This document shows, in pieces, positions 51,920 to 59,923 of a stretch of DNA of 64,000 nucleotides. Every line of letters starts with the position of its first letter. Position 1 is the stretch's first letter. The stretch covers positions 248,001 through 312,000 of the forward strand of contig NZ_CP084115.1 in NCBI RefSeq assembly GCF_020217465.1, written 5' to 3'. A program made the position numbers and the translations under genes. The notes under the pieces are model-generated. The model did not search any database, was not told the DNA's origin, and worked only from the letters and a program-made list of their open reading frames with translations. The DNA is from Cobetia amphilecti. GTDB taxonomy: Bacteria; Pseudomonadota; Gammaproteobacteria; Pseudomonadales; Halomonadaceae.

Positions 51920-54004
51920 ATGACGCTGAGTGCGCTGCGCCGTCGGCGTCTGGCTTGGCTGGCACTCTCGGCCAGTCTGCTGGCCGGGCTGATGGCCTTG
52001 TTTGCTCTCTGGCATTGGGAGCTGGCGCGTGGCGAGCGTGATGCTCGCCAGCACGCGGCGACTCGCCTGAATTTCTACGCCAGCACCCTGAATGCCGAGT
52101 TATCGCGCTTCCAGTGGCTGCCGGAATTGCTGGCGCGCCAGGCCCGTGTGCGTATCGCCCTTGGCGAGCAGGGCGTTCCGCCTGCGGCAACGCTGCCTAT
52201 TATCCCCTCAAACGAACGCGACGCTGCCAGTGCTGCCGCTCCCCTCGGTTCGAGCAGTGATCTCAACCAGCATCTGCGGCGTGTCGCGCGTGCCTCCGGC
52301 GCGGCGGCCATCTTCCTGACCGACCGTGACGGCATGACCGTGGCCGCGAGCAACTTCGATGAGCCAGATAGCTTCGTCGGCTATCGCTACGACTACCGGC
52401 CCTACTTCATCGATGCCCTGGCGCGCGGGCGCGGTGAATTCTTCGCCGTCGGCAATACCACCGGGCGTCCCGGCTATTTTGTCTCGGCGCCGGTACTCGG
52501 GGCCGAGGGCGAGCCGCTGGGCGTCATGGTGGTCAAGGTCTCGCTGGAGGCGCTGGAGGATACCTGGCGCCAGGCGGGGGAGACGGTGCTGCTCGCCGAT
52601 GTCAATCGCATCGTGCTGCTGGCCTCGCGGCGCAACTGGAAATATCGCGCGCTGGAGGCGATCGAGCCGCAGGCGCTGGACAGCATTCGGGCACAGCAGC
52701 AGTTTCGCGGGGCGCCGCTGACACCGCTGTCGCGGGAGCTGGAGGACGGCAGCCTGGTGCTGGGCGACAACCACGAACTGGCGGCGTCGGAGATCGCGCG
52801 GCTGCCGACGGCGGCGATGGGTCAGCGCTATCTGGATGAGTCGCTGGCCAGCGGGCCGCTGGGTTGGCAACTGCATTTTCTGATGCCGCTGCGGCCACTC
52901 TATATCCAGGCGCGCAATGTGGTGCTGGTCGGGCTCGCCGTGATCCTGGGGCTGGCGATGATGGCGCTGTGGATGCGCGAGCGACAGGCGCGCCTGGGGC
53001 TGATTCGGCGTGAAGCGGTGATGATGCGCGAGATCAACGAGCGCCTCGAGGAGCGGGTCGCCCAGCGCTCGCGCGAACTCGAGGCCACGCGTGATGAGCT
53101 GGTGCAGGCCGGCAAGCTGGCCGCGCTGGGCACCATGGCGGCCGGTATCGCTCATGAGCTCAATCAGCCGCTGGTCGGCATTCGCACCTACGCCGCCAGC
53201 GGCGGCAAGCTGCTGGCGCGGGGCATCGCCTCCGCCGCAACGCGCCCCGAGCTGACCGCGCGTGCCGCCGAATCCGCCGCCAGCAACTTCACGCGTATCA
53301 GTGAGCTGTCCGAGCGTCTGGCCGACATGATTCGCCAGCTGCGGGTCTTTGTGCGCCCGGCCAGTCAGCAGGCGCCCGTCGCCCTGGCGCTGGCGCCGCG
53401 TATCGACTTCGCGCTGGAGCTGCTCGCCGAGCGAGTCACCGCCCTTGACCTGACGGTGGAGCAGGACGCGCTGCCCCGGGACATCATCGTGATGGGCGAA
53501 CAGGTGCGTCTCGAGCAGTTGCTGACCAACCTGATCCGCAATGCGCTCGATGCGCTGGAAGGGCAGCAGAAAGCACAGCAGGCCGATCAGCAGAGCGACG
53601 AGCGCACGGCCCCGCGACTGCGCCTCAGTTGGCAGGCCTGGCCGACAGTGGCCAGCCTCGAGGGGCAGCCTGGTGGATGTCTGCGCATCGAGGACAACGG
53701 CCCCGGCATCGACCCTGCGCTGCGTGCCACGCTGTTTGATCCTTTCACCACCACGCGTGAGGTCGGCGAAGGCATGGGGATGGGGCTGTTTCTGAGTTAT
53801 GGCCTGGCGCGCGATCTGGGTGGCCAGCTGCGTCTGGCCGATGGCGCTTCAGTGTCTGAACCGGCTGAGGGCTCCTCGCTGGCTGAGGGCTCTGCGCTGG
53901 GCGGCGCCTGCTTCGAATTGTGGCTACGCACGCCGGCGTCGGAGGCAACGCATGCAGCCGACGGCACCGAACAACAAGGCAGCGGGCAGCAATCCGTGAC
54001 ATGA
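51920..54004 (+). CDS. dctB: DctB-type sensor histidine kinase
   Basis: 694 residues. TM1 (LAWLALSASLLAGLMALFALWHW) and TM2 (VVLVGLAVILGLAMMALWM, about 330-350) frame a double-PDC periplasmic sensor with AAIFLTDRDGMTVAASNFD, FVGYRYDYRPYFIDAL and GRPGYFVSAPVL, the DctB C4-dicarboxylate or related ligand fold. A coiled linker leads to the kinase: phospho-acceptor His412 in GIAHELNQPLVGIRTYA, N box LLTNLIRNALDAL, G1 IEDNGPGIDP and G2 GMGMGLFLSYGLARDL. No ribosome site is obvious; the start lies just after a GTGATGGCCC. Followed within 20 nt by its response regulator. Confidence 0.92.
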   Translation: MTLSALRRRRLAWLALSASLLAGLMALFALWHWELARGERDARQHAATRLNFYASTLNAELSRFQWLPELLARQARVRIALGEQGVPPAATLPIIPSNERDAASAAAPLGSSSDLNQHLRRVARASGAAAIFLTDRDGMTVAASNFDEPDSFVGYRYDYRPYFIDALARGRGEFFAVGNTTGRPGYFVSAPVLGAEGEPLGVMVVKVSLEALEDTWRQAGETVLLADVNRIVLLASRRNWKYRALEAIEPQALDSIRAQQQFRGAPLTPLSRELEDGSLVLGDNHELAASEIARLPTAAMGQRYLDESLASGPLGWQLHFLMPLRPLYIQARNVVLVGLAVILGLAMMALWMRERQARLGLIRREAVMMREINERLEERVAQRSRELEATRDELVQAGKLAALGTMAAGIAHELNQPLVGIRTYAASGGKLLARGIASAATRPELTARAAESAASNFTRISELSERLADMIRQLRVFVRPASQQAPVALALAPRIDFALELLAERVTALDLTVEQDALPRDIIVMGEQVRLEQLLTNLIRNALDALEGQQKAQQADQQSDERTAPRLRLSWQAWPTVASLEGQPGGCLRIEDNGPGIDPALRATLFDPFTTTREVGEGMGMGLFLSYGLARDLGGQLRLADGASVSEPAEGSSLAEGSALGGACFELWLRTPASEATHAADGTEQQGSGQQSVT

Positions 54005-54020
54005 CGGGGTATACGCACGA

Positions 54021-55550
54021 ATGACAGGCTATACGCATGACAGCGATGGCTTCGAGGGCGCAGAGGAGTTTGCCGCCACGGGCCTGGACCCGGCAGAGCT
54101 GCGCCTGCAGCAGGACAGTGATCTGACCCGTGAGGCGCCGGTATGGCTGGTGGATGACGACCCGGCGGTGCGCGAATCCCTCGCCCAGTGGCTGGAGCTG
54201 GCCGAGATCCATCTGCGCTGTTTCTCGCGCGCCGAGGCGCTGCTGGAAGCCCTGGCCGCCGCCGAGCCGGTCAGCGTGGTGATCAGCGATATCCGCATGC
54301 CGGGCATGGATGGCCTGACGCTGTTGGCGCGGCTTGCGCTGCAGGCACCGGAGCTGCCGGTGCTGATGATGACCGGTCACGGCGATGTCGCCACGGCCGT
54401 TGCCGCGATGCAGGGCGGCGCGCGCGACTTCATCGAGAAGCCGTTTGACCCCGAAGCGCTGGAGCTCAAGCTGCGTCAGGCGCTGGCGGGGCGGCGCCTG
54501 AGTGATGAAAACCAACGCCTGCGCCGCCGCTTGAGCGTGCGCGGCCTCAGTGGTCTGCTGCGGGGCGAGAGCCGTCAGATTCGCCAGCTGCGTGAGCGAC
54601 TGCTTGAATTGCGCGGGCACCCGGCGCGCGTCTGGATCAGCGGCGAGGCGGGCAGCGGGCGCAGCACTCTGGCGCTGGCACTGGCCGAGCATGCGCCGCC
54701 TGCCGAGGCGACGGCCTTATCTGCTGCCATGCCGACGGCGGCGACGGCCTTGCTGGCACGAGTGGAATGCGCGCCCCTGTCGCAAGCCAGGGCAGAGGGC
54801 GCGGAGGCTCTGGCGGGCGCGATCGAGGATGCGCTCGCGGCATGTCCTGCGGCCAATACCTTGCTGCTGCATGAGGTGGACCACCTGAGTGGCGCGCAAT
54901 GGCAGTGGCTGGATGGCTGGATCGCCACGCGTGAGGACGGCGCCCGCCAGGCGCCACGGCTGGTGTGCAGCGCGCAGTGCAGCGTGGGCGACGTGATGGC
55001 AAGCGGGCCGCTGACGCGCACTCTGGGGCATGCACTGGCCGAGATCGAACTGACGACACCCGCCCTGCGCGAGCGGCGCGAGGACATCCCGTTGCTGATG
55101 GCGCATTTCAGCCGTCAGGCCGCCGAGGTGCATGAGGTGGAGGCGCAACCCTTCGCCAGCGGTGAGCTGGCCGCGTTGATGGCGGCGGACTGGCCGGGCA
55201 ATCTGTGGCAGCTGCGTCAGGCCGCCAGTCGCCGCGTGGTGCTGGGGGAATCGCCCACGACGCGGCAGTCATCCTCACCGGGCAATGCCTCAGCGGAGCA
55301 GGACGCAGGCGAGGCCGGCAATGGGGCGAGCGACGAGGCGCTGGCGAGCAGCGAGGAGCATGGGCTGGCGGCACAGGTGGCGATGTTCGAGTCGACCTTG
55401 ATTCGCGCCGCCTTGACCCGCGCACGCGGCAACATCGCTCAGGTGCTGGAGGAGCTGGCACTGCCGCGGCGTACGCTCAATCTCAAGATGCACAAATACG
55501 GGCTGCGCCGTGAAGACTTTCGTCATGGCCATGATGATTCGGCGAACTGA
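54021..55550 (+). CDS. dctD: DctD-like response regulator with degenerate AAA+ domain
   Basis: 509 residues. The receiver domain is intact (VWLVDDDPAVRES, phospho-acceptor Asp90 in VVISDIRMPGMDG, MMTGHGD, FIEKPFDPEAL). The AAA+ domain is not: Walker A reads GEAGSGRS where active proteins have GETGTGKE, the Walker B is LLLHEVDHL instead of LFLDEI, and the region that should carry GAFTGA is missing. The C-terminal Fis-type HTH (ARGNIAQVLEELALPRRTLNLKMHKYGL) is normal. It should still bind DNA after phosphorylation by the DctB-like kinase but cannot be expected to activate sigma-54 by itself. No transporter gene is adjacent. Starts 16 nt after the kinase stop. Confidence 0.88.
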   Translation: MTGYTHDSDGFEGAEEFAATGLDPAELRLQQDSDLTREAPVWLVDDDPAVRESLAQWLELAEIHLRCFSRAEALLEALAAAEPVSVVISDIRMPGMDGLTLLARLALQAPELPVLMMTGHGDVATAVAAMQGGARDFIEKPFDPEALELKLRQALAGRRLSDENQRLRRRLSVRGLSGLLRGESRQIRQLRERLLELRGHPARVWISGEAGSGRSTLALALAEHAPPAEATALSAAMPTAATALLARVECAPLSQARAEGAEALAGAIEDALAACPAANTLLLHEVDHLSGAQWQWLDGWIATREDGARQAPRLVCSAQCSVGDVMASGPLTRTLGHALAEIELTTPALRERREDIPLLMAHFSRQAAEVHEVEAQPFASGELAALMAADWPGNLWQLRQAASRRVVLGESPTTRQSSSPGNASAEQDAGEAGNGASDEALASSEEHGLAAQVAMFESTLIRAALTRARGNIAQVLEELALPRRTLNLKMHKYGLRREDFRHGHDDSAN

Positions 55551-55672
55551 CCGTCACCGCTGCCTGTCGAAGGTGTCCTCGGGCTGCGTCGGGATGTCGC
55601 CCGTTTTGTCATGAAGTAACATCCTGCCAATCCCTTCCTGTCGTCCCCGTGACGTTCTGCCGGAGTTTCCCG

Positions 55673-56434
55673 ATGTCTGTTGCTGTTCATCGCCTGGTGG
55701 CGGCGCTGTCGTCCGCGCTGGCGCGTTTTCCATCTCGTCACAGCCTGCGTCCCGCGGTCTGGCTGACGCCGTTGCTGATGCTGGGCACCCTGGTGGCCAG
55801 TCAGCCCGCCGCCGCGCATCCGCACGGCTGGGTCGATCTGCGGGTGACGCTGCGCCTCGATGACCAGGGGCGGGCCGTCGCGATGCGCCAGTATTGGCTG
55901 CTCGACCCCTTCTACAGCCTGACGCTGCGTCAGGAGCTGGCCGCGCTCGAGGACGATACCAGCATGGAGCAGCGCCTCGATGTGCTGGGCAGCGAGATTC
56001 TGGCCAATCTGTCGCAGTTCGATTATTACACCCATGTCACGCTGGACGGCGAACCCGTGGCGCTTGGCAAGGCGACGCGCCAGACCACCTGGCTCAAGGG
56101 TGAGCGTGTCGCCTTCCAGATGGAGCTGCCGCTGGCCGAGCCGGTGGCGATGGCTGGCCACACCCTCAGTTATCGTATCTACGACCCCACCTATTACATC
56201 GAGATTCTGCATGACCCGGATGCCATCGCCGTGCAGCAAGGGCTGGTGGTGAGCGGGCTGGAAGGGCAGGACTCGGCGCTGAGCTGCACGCCGGGCATCA
56301 CGCCGGCCGACCCGGACCCGTCCAAGGTCGCCGAGGCCTCGATGCTGGATATCAATGCCACCGCACCGATGGATCTCGGCCAGTACTTCGCCGAGGTCGG
56401 CAGTGTCAGCTGTGAGGTGGCTGATGAGCAGTGA
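55673..56434 (+). CDS. DUF1007 periplasmic protein (ZevA-like)
   Basis: 253 residues from ATG 55673 (GGAG 7 nt upstream); a GTG at 55649 is in frame. A signal peptide ends ...SQPAAA/HPHGWVD, so the mature protein starts with a His-Pro-His motif, as expected for DUF1007. Then RLDDQGRAVAMRQYWLLDPFYSL and DPTYYIEILHDPDAI. ZevA of Haemophilus influenzae, a DUF1007 protein, works with the NicO-family permease ZevB in zinc uptake; the next gene is such a permease. Overlaps it by 11 bp. The metal here could be zinc, nickel or cobalt. Confidence 0.82.
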   Translation: MSVAVHRLVAALSSALARFPSRHSLRPAVWLTPLLMLGTLVASQPAAAHPHGWVDLRVTLRLDDQGRAVAMRQYWLLDPFYSLTLRQELAALEDDTSMEQRLDVLGSEILANLSQFDYYTHVTLDGEPVALGKATRQTTWLKGERVAFQMELPLAEPVAMAGHTLSYRIYDPTYYIEILHDPDAIAVQQGLVVSGLEGQDSALSCTPGITPADPDPSKVAEASMLDINATAPMDLGQYFAEVGSVSCEVADEQ

Positions 56435-57638
56435 GCCGAAGGACACCAGCGGGCTTGGCGATATCAAGAGCCTCAAGGGCATGCGCGATGGCCTGCTGAA
56501 ACCGGCCTCGTCGCGGGGGCGGCGCCTGGCAGGCTGGCTGGCGGTCGGCTGCGGGCTGCTTGTGCTGGGCATGGCGCTCTGGCCAAGCCTGGTGCAGGGC
56601 TGGGGCGAGGCGCTGGGGTGGATCTTTGCCGAGCAATCGCGTTTCCAGCGCTCGCTGGGGCGCGCCATGAGTGAGCTTGCCGCGCATCCGGGCACGCCCT
56701 GGGCGCTGATCGGGCTGTCCTTCGCCTATGGCGTGCTGCATGCCGCGGGCCCTGGGCATGGCAAGGTCGTGATCAGTACGCTGCTGGTCAGTCAGCCCAT
56801 CGTTCGACGCCGTGCGCTGTGGTTGTCGTTGCTGGCAGCCTTGCTGCAGGGCGTCAGTGCGCTGGTGCTGGTTGGCCTCGGGGCGGGGCTGCTCGACTGG
56901 GCGGGGCGTGATGTGCTCGGGCAGGTCGAGAAGGTCACCCTGCTCAGTCATCTCGGGGTGCTGGTGCTGGGGCTGTTGCTGCTGTGGCGCGCCGCTCGCA
57001 CGCTATGGCGTGTTGTCAGGGCACAGCCTGTCTCAAGCGTGGGAGCGCCGCAGGCGCCAGCGATGCAGGGGCTGGCGTTCGAGCCGTCGCCTGGCCACGA
57101 CCACTCACATTCTCACTCTCACGGCCACGCTCATTCACACGGACATGACTGCGGTTGCGGCCATGCGCATGGCGTGACGGCGGAGCAGGCCAGTGGCGAC
57201 TGGCGCACCATGGGCATGGCGGTGCTGGCGATCGGCCTGCGGCCGTGTTCCGGCGCGATTCTGGTCTTGCTGGCCGCGCTGGCGTTGAACATGGTCGGCA
57301 GCGGGGTACTGGCGGTGCTGGCGATGTCATTGGGCACCGCGCTGACGGTGGGTAGCGTGGCGATGGCCACCTTGATCATGAAGGCCAGTGGACGCCTGGT
57401 GGCGGCCGGCTCGCGCCTGGGTGGGTCGCACCCGGGCAGCCGCGCGCGTCGTCAGTGGCCGTGGGCGGCGCTGGTCGGTCTGCTCGGCGGCATCATCATC
57501 ACGGTCTTTGGCGCTTTGCTGGTCGCCAGCAGTCTCAAGGCGCTGGACTCTCCCACCGGTCGCGGTGCTTCGCCGTTTGATCGCTCGGCGCCGGGCACCT
57601 CCCTCCAGAGCCCTCTGGGTCCGAGGTCATCAGGGTAG
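56424..57638 (+). CDS. NicO/RcnA-type metal permease (ZevB-like)
   Basis: 404 residues from ATG 56424 (GAGG upstream). Six or so membrane segments; family motifs are LSFAYGVLHAAGPGHGKVVISTLLV (HxxGPxHGK metal site) and IGLRPCSGAILVLLAALALN. A cytoplasmic or periplasmic loop near residue 235 is very rich in His, with more than ten His in about 26 residues and a CGCGHAHG core, typical of metal-buffering loops. With the DUF1007 protein it forms a ZevAB-like uptake unit. The C terminus is low complexity (SPTGRGASPFDRSAPGTS). Confidence 0.86.
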   Translation: MSSEPKDTSGLGDIKSLKGMRDGLLKPASSRGRRLAGWLAVGCGLLVLGMALWPSLVQGWGEALGWIFAEQSRFQRSLGRAMSELAAHPGTPWALIGLSFAYGVLHAAGPGHGKVVISTLLVSQPIVRRRALWLSLLAALLQGVSALVLVGLGAGLLDWAGRDVLGQVEKVTLLSHLGVLVLGLLLLWRAARTLWRVVRAQPVSSVGAPQAPAMQGLAFEPSPGHDHSHSHSHGHAHSHGHDCGCGHAHGVTAEQASGDWRTMGMAVLAIGLRPCSGAILVLLAALALNMVGSGVLAVLAMSLGTALTVGSVAMATLIMKASGRLVAAGSRLGGSHPGSRARRQWPWAALVGLLGGIIITVFGALLVASSLKALDSPTGRGASPFDRSAPGTSLQSPLGPRSSG

Positions 57639-57714
57639 AGCTCAGGCGAGGAGTGAGACCAGCGCCGCCAAGGCAGGCGTGCCGCTTACTAGCTGCTGCT
57701 TACTACCAGAAAGA

Positions 57715-57749
57715 TACGACAACGGGGCCCATCGGGCCCCGTTGTCGTA
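57715..57749. terminator. bidirectional terminator, permease / HIT gene
   Basis: Perfect 16-bp arms TACGACAACGGGGCCC and GGGCCCCGTTGTCGTA with loop ATC. Confidence 0.8.
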
Positions 57750-57827
57750 GATGTGAGAGCGCAGATGACAGTGTCTGCGAGAGCGTAGATGTCAGTGTCA
57801 GTATCAGTGACAGCGCAGGTGACGCTG

Positions 57828-58256
57828 TCAGTAGGAATAGCTCGGCAGCTCGGCGATCTTCATGCGCAGGGTGTCGACCAGCACCGTTAGCGCTTCGCTG
57901 TCGTGGGGCTCGGCCGTGCCGACGCCCCACACCGGCCCCGGCCAGGCTTCATCATCGCTGCGGCGGGCGATCACGTGCATGTGCAGCTGCGGCACCATGT
58001 TGCCCAGTGCGCCGATATTGAGCTTCTCGCCGCCGCTTACCGTCATCAGCAACTCGCCCAGTTGCGTGGTTTCCTGCCACAGCTGCTGCTGGGCGCTGCT
58101 GTCCAGCTCGTAGATCTCGCGGATGGCATCGCGGCGCGGAATCAGTACCAGCCACGGATAGCGCGCATCGTTCATCAGACGCACGGTGCACAGCGGCAGG
58201 TCGGCCACGAAGTGAGTGTCGGCGTCCAGCTGCGGGTGAAGGCTGAAGGGGGTCAT
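57828..58256 (-). CDS. HIT-family nucleotide hydrolase/transferase-like protein
   Basis: 142 residues from ATG 58256 (AAGGAGA 5 nt upstream). The HIT signature is QLHMHVIARRSDDEAWPGPVWG, with the histidine triad LHMHV plus an upstream conserved YPWLVLIPRRD. KLNIGALGNMVPQ precedes it. This short branch (about 140 residues) is thought to act on dinucleoside polyphosphates or nucleotide phosphoramidates; the substrate is not known. Single gene, convergent with the metal permease. Confidence 0.9.
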   Translation of the reverse strand: MTPFSLHPQLDADTHFVADLPLCTVRLMNDARYPWLVLIPRRDAIREIYELDSSAQQQLWQETTQLGELLMTVSGGEKLNIGALGNMVPQLHMHVIARRSDDEAWPGPVWGVGTAEPHDSEALTVLVDTLRMKIAELPSYSY

Positions 58257-58660
58257 CGTCTCTCCTTGATCGGATGGAGCAGGGCGGGCGTGAGTCGAGG
58301 GCAAAGGGTAACCCGAATCGTGGCGGACTCCTTGGCGTGAACGCCCGCGAATGCCCTCAGTGTGACCAGATCGGCAGAATCCTGCCACTTTGCGGATTGC
58401 CCGTGCGCGCTGTGAGGGCTGCGCAATGCCCCCATCGCCAAATATCGCGCCGCGCGGACAGTTGCTAACCTTCTTCCTACGCTGATGCAGAGGCTCGCAA
58501 CGAACGCCCCACGCAAAAGAGGGCTACCTTGCGCATTGTCGGTCGCGACATGGCCAGCACCGCCCAGGGCCAGAGCCTGCTCAGCCGCAATGTCCGTCTG
58601 CCTACCCACATTACAAGAATGCTCAACCTGCGCCCGGCAGGTTCGCCAAGGAGTCACTCC
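58257..58660. other. divergent intergenic region, HIT gene / TAXI-TRAP operon
   Basis: About 400 bases. The frame before the TAXI gene is open to 58529 without conserved sequence. A possible sigma-54 element at 58321 fails the invariant GC. A sigma-70 promoter is expected, perhaps near the AT-rich 58440-58480. Confidence 0.45.
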
Positions 58661-59668
58661 ATGCAAAAGCGCCAGTTCCTCAAGGCCGGTCTCGGTCTCG
58701 CCATCGCAGCCTCTCTTGGTCTCAGTGCCGTGGCTCAGGCGGAAGGCAAGTACATCATGGGTACCGCCACCACCGGTGGCACCTTCTACCCGGTCGGCGT
58801 GGCACTCTCCACGCTGATCAAGGTCAAGCTCGAGCCGACCGCCGGCATCTCCGTGTCCGCGATCTCCTCTGCCGGTTCCGGCGAGAACCTCAAGCTGATG
58901 GAAGAGGACCAGGCCCAGTTCGGCATCATCCAGGGCCTCTACGGCGCCTGGGCATGGAATGGCACCCCGCCGGTCAACAAGGCGCACAAGAACCTGCGCA
59001 GCATCTCGATGCTATGGCAGAACGTCGAGCACTTCGTGGCCCGCAATGATGAGGTCAAGTCCGGCACCATCGAGGACATGACCAACTTCTACGGCAAGAG
59101 CTTCTCCATCGGCAAGAAGAACTCCGGTACCGAAGGCTCGGGTCGCTTCATCCTCGAGCAGCTGGGCATCGATGCCGACAAGATGGATCTGGCCTACATG
59201 GGCTATGGCCCGAGCGCCGACGCGATGCAGAACGGCAACATCGACGGCATGAACATTCCGGCCGGCGCACCGGCCTCCGCCGTGACCCGTGCCTACGCCA
59301 ACCTGGGCGGCGAGATCACCACGCTGGACTTTACCGAAGAGCAGCTGGCCAAGGTCAACTCCCAGTTCGAACTGTGGACTCCGTATGAAATCGCCGCTGG
59401 CACCTACCCGGGCCAGGACGAGGCGATCAACACCATCGCCCAGCCGAACATCCTGGTGGTGCGTGATGATGTCTCCGAAGAAGACGTCTATCAGATCACC
59501 AAGACCATGTACGAGAACCTGCCGTTCCTGAACAACATCCACCCGGCCACCAAGGCCATGGCCATCGACAAGGCCATCGCGGGCCTGCCGCTGCCGCTGC
59601 ACCCGGGTGCCGCACGTTACTTCAAGGAGCAGGGCATCGAGATTCCGGCGCGCCTGATCGCCGAGTGA
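58661..59668 (+). CDS. TAXI-family TRAP substrate-binding protein
   Basis: 335 residues from ATG 58661 (AAGGAG 7 nt upstream). The leader KRQFLKAGLGLAIAASLGLSAVAQA is followed by TAXI-type sequence: YIMGTATTGGTFYPVGVALSTLIK, SAGSGENLKLMEEDQAQFGIIQGL, GKSFSIGKKNSGTEGSGRFILEQLGI and IDGMNIPAGAPASAVTRAYANLG. The family brings glutamate-like or other small acids to fused TRAP permeases. The ligand is unknown. A hairpin follows, then the permease gene. Confidence 0.92.
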   Translation: MQKRQFLKAGLGLAIAASLGLSAVAQAEGKYIMGTATTGGTFYPVGVALSTLIKVKLEPTAGISVSAISSAGSGENLKLMEEDQAQFGIIQGLYGAWAWNGTPPVNKAHKNLRSISMLWQNVEHFVARNDEVKSGTIEDMTNFYGKSFSIGKKNSGTEGSGRFILEQLGIDADKMDLAYMGYGPSADAMQNGNIDGMNIPAGAPASAVTRAYANLGGEITTLDFTEEQLAKVNSQFELWTPYEIAAGTYPGQDEAINTIAQPNILVVRDDVSEEDVYQITKTMYENLPFLNNIHPATKAMAIDKAIAGLPLPLHPGAARYFKEQGIEIPARLIAE

Positions 59669-59686
59669 TCCACTCCTGATGTTCCC

Positions 59687-59726
59687 GCTGCCCTCATCGC
59701 TCGCCTCTGGCGGCGGTGAGGGCAGC
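59687..59726 (+). terminator. intercistronic hairpin after the TAXI binding-protein gene
   Basis: Arms GCTGCCCTCA and TGAGGGCAGC around a 20-nt loop, no T-run. Such hairpins after binding-protein genes usually stabilise the 5' message and lower permease expression. Confidence 0.6.
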
Positions 59727-59923
59727 GCAGTTTCCCAGACCAATAAACCACCGCCGGTCCGGCGCCATGACACTGCCCCGCGTGGGCAAGGTGAGGCGCA
59801 GGACCAGAGCAGTGCCCACGATTGATTGCTGTAGAAGCCCGTATTCTCCTCGCAAGCCCGGGCGCATGGTGACGCAAGTCGCCGCTGCGCCATCGCTGTC
59901 TGATCCCGTTTTGAGGCAACGCC

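Noticed and set aside
58321-58336. Possible -24/-12 element TGGCGGA-CTCC-TTGGC before the TAXI gene
   Set aside because: The -12 element lacks the invariant GC (it has GG) and no activator sites or regulator gene lie nearby.
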